From Mycobacterium interjectum (GTDB lineage Bacteria; Actinomycetota; Actinomycetes; Mycobacteriales; Mycobacteriaceae): a DNA stretch of 64,000 nucleotides. The notes beneath the pieces are model-generated. The model was given only the letters and a program-made list of their open reading frames with translations. It was not told the origin of the DNA and ran no database searches. The translations under genes and the position numbers were made by a program. Shown here piece after piece: positions 50,468 to 58,395 of the stretch (positions are counted from its first letter, which is position 1; each line of letters starts with the position of its first letter). The stretch is from assembly GCA_002102225.1 (NCBI GenBank), contig LQPB01000017.1:62001-126000 (forward strand). The letters are read 5' to 3'.

Positions 50468-51763
50468 GTGAACACCACCCAATCCACCACCATCGCCACC
50501 GCCGCGCCGCCCGGGCTCGAACCGCGGCTACTGGCCGAACGGCGCGAGGACCTCGCGGCGTATCGGCGCCTGGGCGGATACCGCCCGCTCACCGACGCCG
50601 GCGAGTTGCTGGGCGAGGTCGAATCCAGCGGGCTGGTCGGCCGCGGCGGTGCCGCCTTCCCGTTGGCGGTGAAGCTGCGCGCGGTGCGCGATAACGGGCG
50701 CATTGCGGGTGGCACCGTCGTCGTCGCGAATGGCGAAGAGGGAGAACCGGCTTCGATCAAGGACCGATGGCTGCTGCGCAACCGCCCGCACCTGGTCCTG
50801 GATGGGCTGCGGTTGGCCGCCGCCATCGTGGGCGCGCACCGCGTCTACGTCTATGTGTCCGATCCGGAGTCGGCGCACAGCGTCGAAACCGCGCTCGGCG
50901 AGCTCGAGCCGGACGCTTTCGGGGGCGTCGACGTCCGCATGTCGACGGTGCAGCCCGGATACGTGGCCGGGGAGGAGACGGCCGCGGTCCGTGCGATCAA
51001 CGGAGGCCCGGCGAAGCCGACGGACAAGCCGCCGCGCCCATTCGAGGCGGGCGTCGACGAGCGGCCCACGCTGGTGAGCAACGTCGAAACCTTGGCCAAC
51101 CTGCCCTACCTGCAGTGCCACGGTTCGGCGGCGTTCCGCGCCCTAGGCACCTCGCTGTCGCCGGGGACCTTCCTGGCCACCATCACCGGGGCCGGCCGGC
51201 CGCCGGTGCTCTACGAGCTTCCGCACGGCCTGCCGTTTACCGAACTGCTTGCACTGCACGCGGTTTCGCCCGACCAAGTGCGCGGAGCCCTGATGGGCGG
51301 CTATTTCGCCGGCCTGCTCAACCGCTCGGTGCTGGAGACGACCTTGGACCACGAGACGATGCGGCGGCTCGGCAGCGGTCTGGGCTGCGGCGCGATCTCG
51401 GTGATCACCGACGAGTGCCCCGTCGCGGTCGCGGCATCGGTGCTTGCGTACTTCGACCGCGAAAACGCGGGCCAATGCGGGTCATGCTTCAACGGAACGG
51501 CGGCGATGGCCGCCGCCGCGGGTGCGCTCCGCGACGGCGCCGCGACGGCCGAAGACGTCGAGCGATTGCGCCGCTGGTCGGTGCTGCTGCGGGGACGCGG
51601 CGCGTGCGCGACGCTGGACGCCGCCACCAACGTGGCCGCCAGCCTGCTCGATCAGTTCCCGGACGACGTCGGCGCGCACCTCGGCGGCACCTGCCCCGAC
51701 TGCGCCCAGGGCGCGTTCCGTGCCGGCCGTCCCTACGAGGCGGAGGCGGTGAGGCAAGCATGA
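50468..51763 (+). CDS. NuoF/HoxF-like NADH-binding flavoprotein (putative ferredoxin reductase)
   Basis: A 431-residue protein of the complex I 51-kDa subunit family: SSGLVGRGGAAFPLAVKLRA (FMN/NADH Gly-rich loop), VANGEEGEPASIKDRWLL, GYVAGEETAAVRAINGGP, TLVSNVETLANL, and an Fe-S ligand region NAGQCGSCFNGTAAMAAAAG with a further Cys at GRGACATLD. The classic S-C-G-x-C-x-P-C-R motif is reduced to QCGSC. It stands alone without other Nuo subunits and overlaps a ferredoxin gene (ATGA), so it probably reduces that ferredoxin with NADH. GTG start. Confidence 0.85.
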   Translation: MNTTQSTTIATAAPPGLEPRLLAERREDLAAYRRLGGYRPLTDAGELLGEVESSGLVGRGGAAFPLAVKLRAVRDNGRIAGGTVVVANGEEGEPASIKDRWLLRNRPHLVLDGLRLAAAIVGAHRVYVYVSDPESAHSVETALGELEPDAFGGVDVRMSTVQPGYVAGEETAAVRAINGGPAKPTDKPPRPFEAGVDERPTLVSNVETLANLPYLQCHGSAAFRALGTSLSPGTFLATITGAGRPPVLYELPHGLPFTELLALHAVSPDQVRGALMGGYFAGLLNRSVLETTLDHETMRRLGSGLGCGAISVITDECPVAVAASVLAYFDRENAGQCGSCFNGTAAMAAAAGALRDGAATAEDVERLRRWSVLLRGRGACATLDAATNVAASLLDQFPDDVGAHLGGTCPDCAQGAFRAGRPYEAEAVRQA

Positions 51764-52056
51764 GAATCCGGCTCGACCGCACCGTGTGCGACGGCTTCGG
51801 CATCTGCGCCAAGTACGCGCCCGGATACTTCTCGCTGGACGACTGGGGGTACGCGTCCCTCATCGGAGACGGCACGGTGGCGGAGTCGGACCGCGACGCG
51901 GTCATGCGGGCGCTGATGGATTGCCCGGTGCACGCCATCGCCGAGATCGGTGAGCGCATATCCGCCGCCCCCCAGCTGCCGCTCACCGACGCCGAGGATC
52001 CCGCCGATCACCTCAAGACCGAAGAGAACGAGGCGGAGTGGGGATTCACCCGGTGA
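51760..52056 (+). CDS. P450-type [3Fe-4S] ferredoxin (CxxF variant) with C-terminal extension
   Basis: A 98-residue ferredoxin: CDGFGIC (Phe in the variable ligand position), DWGYASLIGDG, and ALMDCPVHAI. After residue ~66 it has a ~30-residue acidic tail (DAEDPADHLKTEENEAEWGF) absent from the three other ferredoxins in this window. Coupled by ATGA to the NuoF-like flavoprotein, its likely reductase. It may serve P450s that lack their own ferredoxin, such as the one at 16594. Confidence 0.88.
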   Translation: MRIRLDRTVCDGFGICAKYAPGYFSLDDWGYASLIGDGTVAESDRDAVMRALMDCPVHAIAEIGERISAAPQLPLTDAEDPADHLKTEENEAEWGFTR

Positions 52057-52105
52057 CCCGGCCGCGCTGCGATCCGTGCGGCCTGGCTCGTGCGCGCCGG
52101 GAAGT

Positions 52106-52120
52106 GATAACGTAATTCTC
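52106..52120 (+). promoter_or_regulatory. GAGAAT-N3-ATTCTC-type site
   Basis: GATAACGTAATTCTC, one arm perfect and one with two mismatches, 68 bp upstream of the DUF35-thiolase-like gene (GTG at 52189). It is the only motif copy in the 133-bp gap after the ferredoxin. Confidence 0.55.
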
Positions 52121-52188
52121 CGATTTGTATAACCGGCCTACCCTAGTTTTCGGGCCTTTCGGACGAGCGGCCGACTTCCGGAGGTGAC

Positions 52189-53853
52189 GTGTCAGCAGCA
52201 CCCGGACGACCGCTGCCCCTGCTCACGCTGGACAACGAATTCTTCTGGACCTCGGGAGCCGACGGCACGCTGCGGTTTCAGGAATGCAAGGCCTGCGAAT
52301 CGCTGATCCACCCGCCGGCGCCGGTGTGCCGGTATTGCCGCTCGCGGGACATCGGCGTGCGGGCCGTCTCCGGCAAGGCGACGCTGGCCGGGTTCACGGT
52401 GAACCACCGGTTCAGCCTGCCCGGGCTGCCGGCGCCGTACGTGGTGGCCCAGGTCGCGATCGCGGAAGACCCGCGCGTCCGGCTGACCACCAACATCGTT
52501 GAATGCGAGGCGGATCGGCTCGAGCTTGGTCAGCAGGTGGAGGTCGTCTTCGAGCAGATCGAGGACGTCTGGCTGCCGTTGTTCCGGCCCCTGCCGGACA
52601 CCGCGCCCGGCCGGCTGCCCACCGACGAGATCGAGCCCGAGCGCTTCGGGGAGCACGTCCGCCCCATGCTGACGCCGGAGAAGTTCGAAGACAAGGTGGC
52701 GCTCACGGGGATCGGCATGTCACCGATCGGGCGGCGGCTGATGGAGCCGCCGCTGTCGCTGACGGTCCAGGCCTGCGAGGCGGCCATCGCCGACGCCGGG
52801 CTGGCGCTCGCCGACATCGACGGGCTGTCCACCTACCCGGGCGCGATAAACGTCGGCGGCTTCGGCGAGGGCGGCGTGACCGCCCTGGAGGCGGCGCTGG
52901 GAATCCGCCCGACCTGGCACAACGGTGCCATGGAGACCTTCGGTCCAGGCGGTTCGGTGATCGCCGCCATGCTGGCCGTGGCCGCGGGCCTGGCCCGGCA
53001 CGTGCTGTGCTTCCGGACGCTGTGGGAAGCCACCCACAACGAGCTGATGAAGCAGGGCAAGATCACGCCGTCCCATCTATCGGGGGGCCGCGCCCCTGGC
53101 TGGACCTACCCGTTCGGCGCGACCTCGGCCGCACACACGCTGGCGATGAACGCGCAGCGGCACTTCCACCGGTACGGCACCACGAAAGAAACGCTCGGCT
53201 GGATCGCCCTGAACCAGCGCGCCAACGCCGAGCTCAATCCGACCGCGGTCTATCGGACCCCGATGACGATGGACGACTACCTCAACGCGCGGCCCATCAC
53301 CACACCGTTCGGCCTCTACGACTGCGACGTCCCCTGCGACGGCGCGATCGCCGTCATCGTCTCCGCTGTCGACGCGGCGCGCGACTTGGCCAAGCCGCCC
53401 GTGTTGGTCGAGGCGGTGGGCACGCAGATCATCGAGCGAATCGACTGGGACCAAAGCACTCTCACCCACGAGCCGCAGGTGCTCGGCCAGGCCGCGCACG
53501 TGTGGACCCGCACGTCGCTGCGCCCCACCGACGTCGACGTCGCCGAACTCTACGACGGCTTCACCATGAACTGCCTGTCCTGGATCGAGGCGCTGGGGTT
53601 CTGCGGCATCGGCGAGGCCAAGGAGTTTCTCGACGGCGGCAAGAACATCGCCCGCGACGGCCTGCTGCCGCTCAACACGCACGGCGGCCAGCTGTCGCAC
53701 GGCCGCACCCACGGCATGGGCCTGCTGCACGAGGCGGTCAGCCAGCTGCGCGGGGAGGCCGGCGATCGGCAGGTCACCGATGCGCGCGTCGGCGTGGTCA
53801 GCAGCGGCGGCCTCACCCCCAGCGGCGTCCTGTTGCTGCGGGCGGACGCATGA
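52189..53853 (+). CDS. DUF35 (OB-fold/Zn-ribbon) fused to Ltp2-like thiolase-fold protein
   Basis: A 554-residue two-domain protein. Residues ~1-150: rubredoxin-like Zn ribbon (ECKACES and VCRYCRSR, two C-x2-C) plus OB fold (PYVVAQVAIAEDPRVRL), the DUF35 pattern. Residues ~165-554: thiolase-fold domain similar to the steroid aldolase Ltp2, with LYDCDVPCDGAIAVIVSA, LYDGFTMNCLSWIEALGFCG, GIGEAKEFLDGG and PLNTHGGQLSHGRTHGMG. The thiolase nucleophile Cys region reads ETFGPGGSVIAAM, without Cys, so it is more likely a retro-aldolase than a thiolase. In known systems DUF35 is fused to MaoC (ChsH2) and binds Ltp2; here both are one chain. Confidence 0.85.
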   Translation: MSAAPGRPLPLLTLDNEFFWTSGADGTLRFQECKACESLIHPPAPVCRYCRSRDIGVRAVSGKATLAGFTVNHRFSLPGLPAPYVVAQVAIAEDPRVRLTTNIVECEADRLELGQQVEVVFEQIEDVWLPLFRPLPDTAPGRLPTDEIEPERFGEHVRPMLTPEKFEDKVALTGIGMSPIGRRLMEPPLSLTVQACEAAIADAGLALADIDGLSTYPGAINVGGFGEGGVTALEAALGIRPTWHNGAMETFGPGGSVIAAMLAVAAGLARHVLCFRTLWEATHNELMKQGKITPSHLSGGRAPGWTYPFGATSAAHTLAMNAQRHFHRYGTTKETLGWIALNQRANAELNPTAVYRTPMTMDDYLNARPITTPFGLYDCDVPCDGAIAVIVSAVDAARDLAKPPVLVEAVGTQIIERIDWDQSTLTHEPQVLGQAAHVWTRTSLRPTDVDVAELYDGFTMNCLSWIEALGFCGIGEAKEFLDGGKNIARDGLLPLNTHGGQLSHGRTHGMGLLHEAVSQLRGEAGDRQVTDARVGVVSSGGLTPSGVLLLRADA

Positions 53854-54746
53854 GCGCCGCGCCCCGCCCCCGCCTCGTGATCGTCGACGGCGTGCCAATG
53901 TCGGCGCTGGTCGCCGAGGCGCCCGAGCCCAAGGCCGTGATCGTGGCCATCCACGGCGGCGGCACCACCGCCATCTACTTCGACTGTCCGGGACACCCGT
54001 CGTACTCCCTGTTACGGGCCGGCGCCGCAGCGGGATTCACCGTGGTGGCACTCGACCGGCCCGGCTATGGCAGCTCGGCTCCCTATCCCGAGGCGATGGT
54101 CGAGGGCGAGCAGCGCGTCAACCTCGCTTACGGGGCGATCGACCGCATCCTCGGCGAACGGCCAAGCGGCGCTGGATTGTTCGTGCTGGGCCATTCGGGC
54201 GGGTGCGAGCTGGCGATGCGGATGGCGGCCGACGAGCGCGGCGGCGATCTGCTCGGCCTCGAGCTCGCGGGCACGGGCCGGCACTACCACCCCGCCGCCC
54301 GGGAAATCCTGAAAACGGCGACCCGCGAAAGCCGCCCGCCGGGCATGCGCGACCTGCTGTGGAGCCCGGCGGAGCTGTACCCACCCGAGGTCCTCGGCGG
54401 CGCAACGGTTTCCCCGTCGGCGCCGGCCTATGAGGACCGGATGGTGTCGAACTGGGCCCGCCAAACCTTTCCGGAGCTGGCCCCGGCCGTGCGCGTCCCG
54501 GTGCATTTCAGCATCGCCGAGCACGAACGGGTCTGGCAGACCGACGATTCGGCGGTCGCCGAGATCACCGCCCTGTTCACCGGCGCGCCGCGGTTCACCG
54601 TGCACCGGCAACCGCAAGCGGGCCACAACATCAGCCTGGGCCACACCGCCGCGCAGTATCACGCAAAGGTTTTTTCCTTCGTGGACGAATGCGTCGCGGG
54701 CCGGGCGAAAACGGTTGACACGCAAGGCGATCTGGAGGCCGGATGA
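53850..54746 (+). CDS. Alpha/beta hydrolase
   Basis: A 298-residue alpha/beta hydrolase: AIHGGGTTAIYFDCPG (oxyanion loop), ALDRPGYGSSAPYPEA, nucleophile elbow VLGHSGGCELAMRM, and His in QPQAGHNISLGH. Acid candidate lies in the IAEHERVW segment region. ATGA overlap with the fusion gene before it and with the dehydrogenase after it places it firmly in the operon 52189-57893. It may hydrolyse an ester, thioester or C-C bond produced there. Confidence 0.87.
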   Translation: MSAAPRPRLVIVDGVPMSALVAEAPEPKAVIVAIHGGGTTAIYFDCPGHPSYSLLRAGAAAGFTVVALDRPGYGSSAPYPEAMVEGEQRVNLAYGAIDRILGERPSGAGLFVLGHSGGCELAMRMAADERGGDLLGLELAGTGRHYHPAAREILKTATRESRPPGMRDLLWSPAELYPPEVLGGATVSPSAPAYEDRMVSNWARQTFPELAPAVRVPVHFSIAEHERVWQTDDSAVAEITALFTGAPRFTVHRQPQAGHNISLGHTAAQYHAKVFSFVDECVAGRAKTVDTQGDLEAG

Positions 54747-55558
54747 GGGTCGGATTCATCGGGCTGGGCAGCCAGGGCGGCCCCATGGCGCGGCGCATCG
54801 TCGAGGCCGGCTACGAGACGACGCTGTGGGCGCGCAGGCCCGCGACGCTCGAGCCGTTCGCCGACACCGCGGCGATCCTGGCCGCGTCGCCGGCCGACCT
54901 CGCCGCGGCCAGCGACCTGGTCTGCCTGTGCGTGGTCGGTGACGCCGACGTCGAGGAAATCACCTCCGGCGAGGGCGGGTTGCTTTCGGCGATGGAACCG
55001 GGCGGCGTCATCGCCGTGCACAGCACGGTGCATCCCAACACGTGCCGCGGGCTCGCGAAAAGGGCGGGCGCCCACGGTGTTTCGGTCGTCGACGCGCCGG
55101 TCAGCGGCGGTGGCGGGGCGGCCGCGGAGGGCCGCCTGTTGGTGATGGTCGGCGGCGACGCCGACGTCGTGGAGCGCTGCCGTCCGGTGTTCGAAAGCTA
55201 CGCAGACCCGGTCGTTCACCTCGGCGACCTCGGGTCCGGGCAAACCACCAAACTGCTCAACAACCTGCTGTTCACCGCCAACCTGGGCACCGCGGCCGCC
55301 GCCCTGTCGCTGGCCGCCGCGCTCGGCGTCTCCCCCGATCGGTTCACCGAAGTCGTCTCTCGCGGCAGTGCAAACAGCTTCGCGCTCAACGCCCTTGGCG
55401 GGGCCGGCGGCCTGAAACGGCTGGCCGGCCTGGCGGGGACGCTGCTGCGCAAGGACGTCCGCCTGGTCGCCGAACTCGCCGAACGGGCCTCGGCCGACCC
55501 CGGCGCCGTGCTCCAGGCCGCCGACGCCACGCTGGCTTCGATGGGGCATCCGCGATGA
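54743..55558 (+). CDS. NAD(P)-dependent beta-hydroxyacid dehydrogenase (3-HIBDH family)
   Basis: A 271-residue dehydrogenase: VGFIGLGSQGGPMARRIVEA (NAD motif), HSTVHPNTCRGLA, DAPVSGGGGAAAEGRLLVMV and the Lys region SGQTTKLLNNLLFTA. It has ATGA coupling to the previous hydrolase. Slightly shorter at the C-terminus than the 45269 homologue. A second, frameshifted relative starts 8 nt later, so this is a tandem duplication. Confidence 0.9.
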   Translation: MRVGFIGLGSQGGPMARRIVEAGYETTLWARRPATLEPFADTAAILAASPADLAAASDLVCLCVVGDADVEEITSGEGGLLSAMEPGGVIAVHSTVHPNTCRGLAKRAGAHGVSVVDAPVSGGGGAAAEGRLLVMVGGDADVVERCRPVFESYADPVVHLGDLGSGQTTKLLNNLLFTANLGTAAAALSLAAALGVSPDRFTEVVSRGSANSFALNALGGAGGLKRLAGLAGTLLRKDVRLVAELAERASADPGAVLQAADATLASMGHPR

Positions 55559-55565
55559 AGGCCCG

Positions 55566-56379
55566 ATGAGGGTCGGCTTCATCGGGGCGGGCCGGATGGG
55601 GCGCCCCGATGGTGGCCCGCCTCGTCGAGGCCGGCCACGACGTCCGGGTGGTGGGCCGCACGGACGAGCAGCGCCGCAGCCTCGAGCTGGTGGGCGCGCG
55701 CCCGGTGAGCGACGCGGCCCAGGCGGGCGCGCGGGCCGACGTCGTGCTGGTCTGCGTGTTCACCGACGACCAGGTGCGGCAGGTCTGCCTGGACGGGCCC
55801 CTGCTGGCCACGATGCCGCCGGGGTCGACGCTGGCCGTGCACACCACCGCGAGCCCGAGCACGATCGAGGCGATCGCCGCCCGTGCCGGCGATGTCGGCG
55901 TGGTCGATGCACCGGTCAGCGGCGGCCCGCACGACATCGCGGCCGGCAGGCTGACGCTGTTCGTGGGCGGCACCGACGAGGCCGTGGCGCGGGTGCGACC
56001 GGTGCTGGGCTGCTACGGCGATCCGGTCCTGCACGTCGGGCCGCTCGGAGCCGGCCAAAAGGTCAAACTGGTCAACAACGCCCTGTTCGCCGGCCATATC
56101 GGGCTGTTGGCGGAGTCGATCCGGCTGGGCGAACGCCTCGGCGTGCCGGAATCGACCCTGCTGAACGCGCTGCCCCATGGCAGCGCCACCAGCCGGGTCC
56201 TGGACATCGTCGCGGCCGGGGGCTCGATCGCCGCGTTCGTCGAGGTAGCCGGCGAATTCGTCGGCAAGGACGTGGCCGTCGCGCGCGGCGTCGCCGCGGA
56301 ACTGGGCAGCGATCTCGGTGCGCTCGACGAGGTCATCGGCCGCGTTGGCCCCCTCGCGAGTAACACCGGAAGGGTCTGA
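55566..56379 (+). pseudogene. NAD(P)-dependent beta-hydroxyacid dehydrogenase with a +1 frameshift
   Basis: The reading frame from ATG 55566 gives VGFIGAGRMGRP, a good NAD motif, and then loses homology; the next frame from 55609 gives MVARLVEAGHDVRVVG and continues the family sequence to 56379 (DAPVSGGPHDIAAG, AGQKVKLVNNALFA). One extra base within the G-run 55598-55601 or C-run 55604-55607 explains this. Removing it restores a ~270-residue enzyme. Either a young pseudogene or a sequencing error in a GC homopolymer; the rest of the gene is undamaged. Confidence 0.82.
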
Positions 56380-56429
56380 GGAGGCGGCGTTTTGATCTTC
56401 CCCGTTCCACACGAAACCGCTACCGTTAG

Positions 56430-56457
56430 CGTTACAGTCAGGCAATCCGCTGTAACG
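56430..56457. promoter_or_regulatory. Inverted repeat CGTTACAG-N12-CTGTAACG upstream of a P450
   Basis: Perfect 8-bp arms at 56430-56437 and 56450-56457, 29 bp before the P450 GTG/ATG start at 56486; a third partial copy ACCGTTA lies at 56422-56428. It is in a 106-bp gap in an otherwise tightly packed operon, so the P450-ferredoxin pair may have its own promoter and regulator. Confidence 0.6.
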
Positions 56458-56485
56458 GTTTCAGCCCGCCGATGAGGAGCATGCA

Positions 56486-57691
56486 GTGACCAAACCGAAG
56501 GTTGTCTTCGATCCGTACTCCGAGGACTACTTCAACAACCCGTTCGACATATACCGACGGATGCGCGAGGACGCGCCACTGTATTACGACGAGAAAGAGG
56601 ACTTCTACGCGCTGACCCGGCACGAGGACGTCGCGGCCGCGTTCAAAGACTTCGAGACGTATTCCTCGGCGCGCGGCTGCGACCTCGCAATGGTGCGGCG
56701 GGGGCTCTCCCCCGAGCAGAAGTCGATCATCTTCATGGACCCACCGGAGCATCGGCACATGCGCAGCCTGCTCAACAAGGCGTTCACCCCGCGGGCCATT
56801 CAATCGCAGCGCGAGACGGTCATCGAGGTGATCGACAAGTACCTGGGCGCGGCCAATCCCGACCAATTCGACGTCGTCCAGGACTTCTCCGGACCGTTCC
56901 CGGTGGAGGTCATCACCCGGATGGCCGGGGTGCCAGAGGAATACCGCCAGCAGGTGCGGCACTGGATCGACACCAGCCTGCATCACGAACCGGGACAGAT
57001 CGAGATCAGCGAAGCCGGGATGCAGGCCAACATCGACACCGCGATGTACTACTTCGGCCTCATCCAGGAGCGCCGCGCGGACCCGCAGGAAGACATGATC
57101 AGCAGGCTGATCGCGGCCGAGGTTCCCGGCGAGGACGGCCAGCCCCGCAAGCTCGACGACATCGAGATCACCGCGTTCGCCACCCTTTTGGGTGGCGCCG
57201 GCGCCGAGACGGTCACCAAGCTGATCGGCAACGCGGCGGTCATCTTCGCCCGCCACCCCGACCAGTGGCAGAAGCTACAGGACGACCGCGACAAGATCCC
57301 CGGCGCGGTCGAAGAGCTGTTGCGCTACGAGGGGCCGGTCCAATACAACGTCCGCTACACCCTGAAGGAGGCGCACGTCAGCGGTGGCGTGATCCCCGCG
57401 GGCAAGCCGGTGTTCCTCTGCGGCGCCGCGGCGAACCGCGATCCCGATGCCTTCACCGACGCCGAGACGTTCGACATCGAGCGCGACCACACCGAGGCGC
57501 AACACCTCGGTCTCGGGTACGGGATTCACAGCTGCCTCGGCGCGGCGCTGGCCCGCATGGAAAGCAGGATCGCGCTGGAGAGGCTGCTCGACTTCATGCC
57601 GCGCTACGAGGTGGACTGGGCCGGGTGCACGCGGGTGAACATGCAAAACGTCGCCGGCTGGAAGAATGTACCGGTGAAGGTGCTTCGGTAG
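56486..57691 (+). CDS. Cytochrome P450
   Basis: A 401-residue P450. I-helix LLGGAGAETVTKLIGN (A-G-x-E-T), K-helix VEELLRYEGPVQ (E-x-x-R), haem segment LGLGYGIHSCLGAALAR with Cys350. N-terminus VVFDPYSEDYFNNPFDIYRR is typical of the family acting on mid-sized lipophilic molecules, but the substrate cannot be read. It starts just after AGGAGC. Its ferredoxin follows 10 bp later. Confidence 0.93.
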   Translation: MTKPKVVFDPYSEDYFNNPFDIYRRMREDAPLYYDEKEDFYALTRHEDVAAAFKDFETYSSARGCDLAMVRRGLSPEQKSIIFMDPPEHRHMRSLLNKAFTPRAIQSQRETVIEVIDKYLGAANPDQFDVVQDFSGPFPVEVITRMAGVPEEYRQQVRHWIDTSLHHEPGQIEISEAGMQANIDTAMYYFGLIQERRADPQEDMISRLIAAEVPGEDGQPRKLDDIEITAFATLLGGAGAETVTKLIGNAAVIFARHPDQWQKLQDDRDKIPGAVEELLRYEGPVQYNVRYTLKEAHVSGGVIPAGKPVFLCGAAANRDPDAFTDAETFDIERDHTEAQHLGLGYGIHSCLGAALARMESRIALERLLDFMPRYEVDWAGCTRVNMQNVAGWKNVPVKVLR

Positions 57692-57701
57692 AGGGGGCGC
57701 A

Positions 57702-57893
57702 ATGAAAATCGAAGTCGATTGGGGTCTTTGCGAAAGCAACGGCGTCTGCATGGGCATCAACCCGGAGATATTTCACCTCGGCGACGACGACATGCTGACC
57801 GTCCTGAAGCCGGAGGTCACCCCGGAGACCGAGGCGGACGTCCGCGAGGCCGTGCGCCAGTGCCCCCGCCAGGCGATCTCCATCGTTGACTAG
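57702..57893 (+). CDS. P450-type [3Fe-4S] ferredoxin (CxxN variant)
   Basis: A 63-residue ferredoxin: CESNGVC (Asn in the variable position) and RQCPRQAISIVD. Partner of the P450 that ends 10 bp upstream; AGGGGG precedes the ATG. Its end overlaps the convergent DUF1330 gene by 4 bp. Confidence 0.9.
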   Translation: MKIEVDWGLCESNGVCMGINPEIFHLGDDDMLTVLKPEVTPETEADVREAVRQCPRQAISIVD

Positions 57894-58195
57894 CGATCCG
57901 CCACCGGCATTTCGAATCCGGAGAGGATGACCGCGTTGCAGTCGGCGGCGGCTTGGCGCAGCTTCGCCGCCGTTTGGTAAGCCTCGGACTCGTACCACGC
58001 CCGGGCCGCATCCACCGATTCGAATTCCAGCACGACGGTCTGGTCGCCGTGCCAGCTGCCCTCGATGACCTTGGGAGCGGTGTCCACCGCGAGGATGTTG
58101 ACACCACCCATCGCCGCTCCCGCGGCCCGGCCGTAGGCCCTCATGCCTTCCGGATCCTTGATGGCCTCGGTGAGGATGACATATCCCTTTGGCAC
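57890..58195 (-). CDS. DUF1330 family protein
   Basis: A 101-residue dimeric alpha/beta-barrel-like protein (DUF1330): GYVILTEAIKDPEGMRAYGR, VVLEFESVDAARAWYESEAY, QTAAKLRQAA. The GTG start overlaps the ferredoxin TAG by one base. Function of the family is unknown. It is the third gene of the P450-ferredoxin operon, an association that suggests a role in handling the P450 product. Confidence 0.83.
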   Translation of the reverse strand: MPKGYVILTEAIKDPEGMRAYGRAAGAAMGGVNILAVDTAPKVIEGSWHGDQTVVLEFESVDAARAWYESEAYQTAAKLRQAAADCNAVILSGFEMPVADR

Positions 58196-58395
58196 TACGT
58201 CTCCTTCGTTACATCGCTGATGGCCTGCTCGGGACAGCACTGGATGGCCTCCCGGGTGGCGTCCTCGAATTCCGTTGGGACATCGGTGCTTATCGCCTCC
58301 GCGTAGCCATCGTCGGTCAGGCTGAACACTTCCGCGCACAGCGTCGTACACACGCCATGGCCGCGACAGCGCTGGTCGTCGACAGTGACTTTCAT
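58195..58395 (-). CDS. P450-type [3Fe-4S] ferredoxin (CxxH variant)
   Basis: A 66-residue ferredoxin: CRGHGVCTTLCAEVF (His in the variable position, plus one extra Cys) and QCCPEQAI (a doubled Cys). The ATG overlaps the P450 stop (ATGA), making this the partner of the P450 at 58392. Confidence 0.9.
   Translation of the reverse strand: MKVTVDDQRCRGHGVCTTLCAEVFSLTDDGYAEAISTDVPTEFEDATREAIQCCPEQAISDVTKET

Noticed and set aside
55555..55569. Four-codon ORF ATGAAGGCCCGATGA between the two tandem dehydrogenases
   Set aside because: Overlaps both the previous stop and the next start and might aid re-initiation, but far too short to call a gene.
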